From Mycolicibacterium chlorophenolicum (GTDB taxonomy: Bacteria > Actinomycetota > Actinomycetes > Mycobacteriales > Mycobacteriaceae): a stretch of 64,000 nt of DNA. Below are positions 59,284 through 64,000 of this stretch, one piece after another. The stretch is taken from contig NZ_JYNL01000069.1 of assembly GCF_001044235.1 (NCBI RefSeq), positions 541,643 to 605,642 on the forward strand, written 5' to 3'. The notes under the pieces are model-generated. The model saw only the letters and a program-made list of their open reading frames with translations, did no database searches and was not told the DNA's origin. Made by a program: the position numbers and the translations under genes. Numbering within the stretch: the first letter of the stretch is position 1; each line of letters starts with the position of its first letter.

Positions 59284-59528
59284 GGCGCGTCGATCAATCC
59301 CAGGAAGTACGTCTTGATGTCGGCGGGGCTGACGCATTCGTCGAGCCGCTCGAGGTCCGCCTCGACGCCGAATTCCCTCTCGAGGAGTTCGGTGAGTTCG
59401 GCGACGTCGAGGGAGTCCAGGTCGAGATCCCATATCGCGGTGCCGAGATCCTCGACGCCGGCCTCGGGAGATCGCCGTCGCACGATCTTGAGCACGATCG
59501 TGTTCATACGTTCATCGATGGATGCCAT
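59280..59528 (-). CDS. Acyl carrier protein
   Basis: An 82-aa ACP with the phosphopantetheine attachment Ser in LDLDSLDVAELTELLEREFGV. It is acidic and helical with the length of a free-standing ACP. It is not next to fatty-acid synthase genes but is coupled to KAS III and lies 13 bp after the lipoyl-protein stop. It is a dedicated carrier for this operon. Confidence 0.92.
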   Translation of the reverse strand: MASIDERMNTIVLKIVRRRSPEAGVEDLGTAIWDLDLDSLDVAELTELLEREFGVEADLERLDECVSPADIKTYFLGLIDAP

Positions 59529-59541
59529 CGTCTACGACCTT

Positions 59542-59799
59542 TCACCGTCGCTCGTCGAGTTTGTACAACACCGAACCTGATGTCGTGATCGACCGTGCAC
59601 CGACGACGATCTCGACCACCGTGCCCGCTCGCTCGGCCATCAGCTCGACGCTGCTCTTGTCGGTCTCCAGCACGGCGACCACGTCCCCCCGCTCGACCAC
59701 ATCGCCGACCGACACCAGCCATTCGACCACGAGGGCATCGGTGAGGCCATGCCCGAAGTCGGGGACATGGATGTCGACGGTGTTCTCGGCGCCGCTCAC
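59542..59799 (-). CDS. Free-standing lipoyl/biotinyl domain protein
   Basis: An 85-aa protein consisting only of a lipoyl-attachment domain (VDIHVPDFGHGLTDALVVEWLVSVGDVVERGDVVAVLETDKSSVELMAERAGTV...). The modified Lys48 is in ETDKSSVEL, the lipoate pattern rather than biotin MKM. The E1-binding and acyltransferase parts of a normal E2 are missing. It overlaps the E1 beta stop (GTGA). It can accept an acyl group from E1, but where the group goes is open; the ACP is the obvious candidate. Confidence 0.9.
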   Translation of the reverse strand: MSGAENTVDIHVPDFGHGLTDALVVEWLVSVGDVVERGDVVAVLETDKSSVELMAERAGTVVEIVVGARSITTSGSVLYKLDERR

Positions 59800-60773
59800 C
59801 GGCACATCTCCTCGATCGCGTGGGTGATCTCCGGCCGGCCGATCAGATGGTCGTTCTCGCGGTCGGCGGGCGGGTAGGTGGCGCGCGGCGGAGCCAGCCG
59901 CCGCACCGGCGCGCTGAGCTGATGCCAGGCGCGTTCGGAGACGGTGGCCGCCAATTCGGCTCCCACACCGCAGAATCCGACCGCCTCGTGCACGACCAGC
60001 AGCCGAGTGGTGCGGGCGACGGAGGTCAGCACCGCGTCGACGTCCATCGGTGCGATCCAGCGCAGGTCGATCACCTCGACGTCGACGGTGCCGGCCAGTG
60101 CGTCGGCCGCGGCGAGCACGTCCTCGAGGACCGCCCCGTATCCGGCGACGGTGATGTCGGATCCGCGGCGCACGACGCGCGCGCCGAGCGCCGAGACCGG
60201 TTCCTCGAGACGCTGGGCGCGTCGGCGGTTCCAGTACAGCCGCTTGGGTTCGAAGAAGACCACCGGCGAGCCGAGACGGCAGGAGTACGCGAGCATGGCG
60301 GCCGCGTCCTCGGGGTCCGACGGGTACGCGACGTGCAGGCCCGGGGTGTGGGCGAACAGCGCCTCGTTGGACTCGCTGTGATGCTCCACCGCGCGGATGC
60401 CGCCACCCACCGGAACCCGCACCACCAGATGCAGATCGAGCTCCCCGTTCCAGCGGTCGGGCATCCTGGCCGCCTGGGTGACGATCTGGTTCATCGCGAG
60501 GTAGACGAAGCCGTCGAACTGGATCTCGCAGATCGGTTTGAGGCCGGCGATGGACATTCCGATCGCCTGACCGACGATCGACGATTCGGCCAGCACCGCG
60601 TCGCGCACGCGGCCCGCGCCGAAGCGTTCCTGTAGGCCCCGGGTCACGCGGAACACCCCACCGAGACGGCCGATGTCCTGCCCGATCAGCACCACCGACG
60701 CGTCGTCGTCCATCAGCCCGCGCAGAGCGCCGTTGAGTGATTCGGCCAGGCAGTGGGGCCGTGCGCTGGTCAT
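59796..60773 (-). CDS. 2-oxoacid dehydrogenase E1 component, beta subunit
   Basis: A 325-aa transketolase-like beta subunit of the branched-chain/acetoin type. GQDIGRLGGVFRVTRGLQERFG, AESSIVGQAIGMSIAGLKPICEIQF, VPVGGGIRAVEHHSESNEALFAHTPGLHVAYPS and PVVFFEPKRLYW are all typical. It forms an alpha2-beta2 E1 with the upstream gene (ATGA overlap). Confidence 0.93.
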   Translation of the reverse strand: MTSARPHCLAESLNGALRGLMDDDASVVLIGQDIGRLGGVFRVTRGLQERFGAGRVRDAVLAESSIVGQAIGMSIAGLKPICEIQFDGFVYLAMNQIVTQAARMPDRWNGELDLHLVVRVPVGGGIRAVEHHSESNEALFAHTPGLHVAYPSDPEDAAAMLAYSCRLGSPVVFFEPKRLYWNRRRAQRLEEPVSALGARVVRRGSDITVAGYGAVLEDVLAAADALAGTVDVEVIDLRWIAPMDVDAVLTSVARTTRLLVVHEAVGFCGVGAELAATVSERAWHQLSAPVRRLAPPRATYPPADRENDHLIGRPEITHAIEEMCR

Positions 60774-61660
60774 CGCCCGAAGGCCTCCACCATGGCCCTG
60801 CTCTGCGCCGCGACGTCGTGCGCGACGTCGTCCAGCCAGGGGTCGTCGACCAGGCCGGCATCGTGCAGCCGCTGCCGGTAGCGCAGCACCGGATCGCGCG
60901 ACGCGGCGGCCGCGAGTTCGTCGCGGTCGCGGTAGACGGTGTGGGCATCAGAGCTGCTGTGCCCGGCGGTGCGGGTGGTCTGGATCTCGATCAACGCCGG
61001 CGTGCCGGTGCTCTCCACGTGCCGTCTCGCGGTAAGACACTGCAGGTAGGTGTCATCGGGATCGTCGTCGGGCACCGTCCAGGAGGTGATGCCGAAGCCG
61101 CGCGCGCGAGTGGCGATCGAGGTCAGCATCTGTTCGTGACTGGGCTTGGAGATCGCCCACCCGTTGTTCTGCACCACGAACAGCACCGGCGCGGACTCGA
61201 CCGCGGCCAGGTTCATCGCCTCCGAGACGTCGCCCTCGCTGGTGGCTCCGTCACCGAGATAGACGACGACCGTCTCGGCGCGGTCCTGCAGCCGGCGCCC
61301 GATCGCGTACCCGACGGCGTGCAGCGTCTGCGCCGCGACCACCAGTGTGTAGGGGAAGAACCGGTGCCGACGCGGATTCCACCCGCAGAAGGTGCGCCCG
61401 GCCCACTGCGCGACCAGCCCCACACCGTCGATACCGCGGACGACCGCGACGGCGTGGTCTCGGTAACTGGGGAAGATCGTCGCCGCGTCGCCGATGGCCA
61501 TCGCCGAGGCGACCTGCGCGGCTTCCTGCCCACGGCAGGACAACCACAGATCCACCCTGCCCTGATTCTGCAGCCGGACGGCTTCGTCGTCGATGCCGCG
61601 GGCCACGAGCATGTGGCGCAGCATGGCACGGCTTGTCTCCACGTCCACAGACGTTGCCAC
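60770..61660 (-). CDS. 2-oxoacid dehydrogenase E1 component, alpha subunit
   Basis: A 296-aa ThDP enzyme from GTG 61660 (TTG 61669 is an alternative). The branched-chain 2-oxoacid dehydrogenase motifs are seen: SCRGQEAAQVA, FPSYRDHAVAV, FFPYTLVVAAQTLHAVGYA and the ThDP motif YLGDGATSEGDVSEAMN...QNNGWAISKP. It decarboxylates a 2-oxoacid and, with E1 beta, passes the acyl group to lipoate. It is the first gene of the six-gene operon. The 197-bp gap upstream contains GTTGCT/AGCAAC at 61820-61834 and no firm promoter. Confidence 0.93.
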   Translation of the reverse strand: MATSVDVETSRAMLRHMLVARGIDDEAVRLQNQGRVDLWLSCRGQEAAQVASAMAIGDAATIFPSYRDHAVAVVRGIDGVGLVAQWAGRTFCGWNPRRHRFFPYTLVVAAQTLHAVGYAIGRRLQDRAETVVVYLGDGATSEGDVSEAMNLAAVESAPVLFVVQNNGWAISKPSHEQMLTSIATRARGFGITSWTVPDDDPDDTYLQCLTARRHVESTGTPALIEIQTTRTAGHSSSDAHTVYRDRDELAAAASRDPVLRYRQRLHDAGLVDDPWLDDVAHDVAAQSRAMVEAFGR

Positions 61661-61857
61661 GTCGGTCAATCCAGCACCGTCCCCGTCGGTGTCAGCATTT
61701 CGGGACCGCTCCCAACATCCGGCCCACCCGCACCCGGCCCTACTGCCGGACGCGCCGTGAGGCTGACCTTTGGTTCAACTTCTTAGGCACTGTAACTTAC
61801 CGCACCGTCGAAAGTCTGGTGTTGCTCTCAGCAACGTCGACCGGCGGCCCGGCGCGT

Positions 61858-63177
<1,320 letters not shown>

Positions 63178-63220
63178 GGTCGACACTCCTTCGGGTCCCG
63201 ACCGAGAATGTCGGCTCCGC

Positions 63221-63258
63221 GTTTCGGGCACGCGGCGATCATGTTTCGGCCATGTTTC
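63221..63258. promoter_or_regulatory. GlnR-type site upstream of amt
   Basis: Three GAAAC pentamers (minus strand; GTTTC at 63221, 63243 and 63254) and one degenerate position (63232) repeat at exact 11-bp spacing. GlnR boxes of actinobacteria consist of four such pentamers (GTnAC or GAAAC) at this period. The site ends 44 bp before the amt start. Confidence 0.7.
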
Positions 63259-63285
63259 GCGCCGTCCCGCTGATCGCCCTCCGCC

Positions 63286-64000
63286 TCAGCCGCCGAGCAG
63301 GTCGCGCACCGCCCTCCGCGGTCCGTACGGCCGCAGCATCTGGCTGGCCGGACGGGTCCGCACGATCTGCGGCCACCAGAACCAGCGGCCGAGCAGCACC
63401 GCGATCGACGGCGTCATGAAGGACCGCACGATCAGGGTGTCGAACAGCAGACCCAGACCGATGGTGGTGCCGATCTGGCCGAGCACCACCAGGTCGCTGA
63501 AGACGAACGACGACATCGTGGCCGCGAACACGAGCCCGGCCGCGGTGACCACGCCGCCGGTGCCGGCCATCGCGCGGATGCTGCCGGTTTTCAGGCCCGC
63601 CCCGACCTCCTCCTTGAACCGAGAGATCAGCAGCAGGTTGTAGTCCGCGCCGACCGCCAGCAGCAGGATCACCGCCAGCGCCAGCACGATCCAGTACAGC
63701 TGGATGCCGAAGATGTACTGCCACACCAGAACCGACAGCCCGAAGGACGCACCGAGCGAGAGCACCACGGTGCCGACGATCACGGCGGCCGCGACGAGAC
63801 TGCGGGTGATGAACATCATGATCAGCAGGATCAGTGCGAGCGCCGCGAGCGCGACGATCAGCAGGTCGTATTTCGCGCCGTCCTGGACGTCCTTGTAGGT
63901 GGCGGCGACCCCCGCGACGTAGATCTTCGCGTCCGACAGCGGCGTGGCCTTGATCGCGTCGAACGCCGAGTCGCGGATCGAGTCGATGTGCGAGATCCCC
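63286..64000 (-). CDS. MmpL/RND-family membrane transporter, C-terminal part
   Basis: The frame continues past the right edge; 238 C-terminal residues are visible. After an outside segment come five membrane helices typical of the C-terminal half of MMPL proteins. They include the hallmark GADYNLLLISRFKEE, in which the Asp-Tyr pair takes part in proton relay, and GLLFDTLIVRSFMTPSIAVLLGRWFWWP. MmpL proteins export lipids or siderophores across the inner membrane. The substrate cannot be told without the N-terminal part and neighbours. Confidence 0.92.
   Translation of the reverse strand, partial: GISHIDSIRDSAFDAIKATPLSDAKIYVAGVAATYKDVQDGAKYDLLIVALAALALILLIMMFITRSLVAAAVIVGTVVLSLGASFGLSVLVWQYIFGIQLYWIVLALAVILLLAVGADYNLLLISRFKEEVGAGLKTGSIRAMAGTGGVVTAAGLVFAATMSSFVFSDLVVLGQIGTTIGLGLLFDTLIVRSFMTPSIAVLLGRWFWWPQIVRTRPASQMLRPYGPRRAVRDLLGG

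Overview
The window is GC-rich and tightly packed, with many 1-4 bp stop/start overlaps. It reads as a chromosomal segment of a Mycobacterium, most likely a fast-growing Mycolicibacterium. The evidence is the gene content: LigD/Ku end joining, two mycolic-acid cyclopropane/methyl-transferase family enzymes, a SigK/RskA pair, MntH, MmpL, a hemophore-type secreted protein, F420-type and SDR enzymes. From memory, ligD-ku-SDR-(DAP-dehydrogenase-like)-mntH follows the Rv0938-Rv0924c neighbourhood of M. tuberculosis and sigK-rskA plus the carboxylate-amine ligase follows Rv0445c-Rv0433. Many genes begin exactly 6-8 nt after a TANNNT hexamer, the mycobacterial leaderless arrangement. No CRISPR array, rRNA operon, prophage or intact IS was seen. 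No gene-free stretch exceeds 300 bases.

Left part (1-17.5 kb): a class C beta-lactamase-like lipoprotein cut by the window edge; divergent ligD and pfkB-ku; small secreted proteins; an SDR plus DAP-dehydrogenase-like pair behind a KstR-like site; mntH followed by a gamma-glutamylcyclotransferase/poly-gamma-glutamate-hydrolase fusion; a shortened SigK locus (DUF1365-sigK-rskA); a carboxylate-amine ligase; an LLM oxidoreductase; and orphan oxidase subunits III/IV with a six-helix protein.

Middle part (17.5-36 kb): tRNA-Arg(CCT) beside a relic of three IS-end-type repeats; an SDR/LysR divergent pair; an ANTAR regulator; a thiolase-carotenoid oxygenase-tandem HxlR-isochorismatase operon; a PAS-GGDEF protein; CIRCE-hsp20; a secreted HSL-type lipase; a two-component system divergent from a collagen-like membrane protein; and the two mycolic acid methyltransferase-like genes.

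Right part holds two systems. (1) 36.2-56.9 kb is a roughly 21-kb catabolic locus. The minus arm contains a Rieske oxygenase, Baeyer-Villiger monooxygenase, three SDR/CoA-type enzymes, two long/short acyl-CoA dehydrogenase pairs, a ThDP lyase, an aldehyde dehydrogenase and an amidohydrolase. The plus arm contains a beta-propeller lactonase-like protein, a HutC-type GntR regulator, two AMP-forming acyl-CoA ligases and an SDR. Two matching GT-N4-AC palindromes flank the divergent promoters. The set suggests uptake and ring opening of an alicyclic or steroid/terpenoid-like compound. (2) 57.6-61.7 kb is a compact six-gene operon: 2-oxoacid dehydrogenase E1 alpha and beta, a free-standing lipoyl domain, an acyl carrier protein, a KAS III enzyme and an atypical SDR. 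No E2 core or E3 is present, which suggests an acyl group is passed from a 2-oxoacid to an ACP and then condensed. The window ends with amt behind a GlnR-type site and the C-terminal part of an MmpL transporter.
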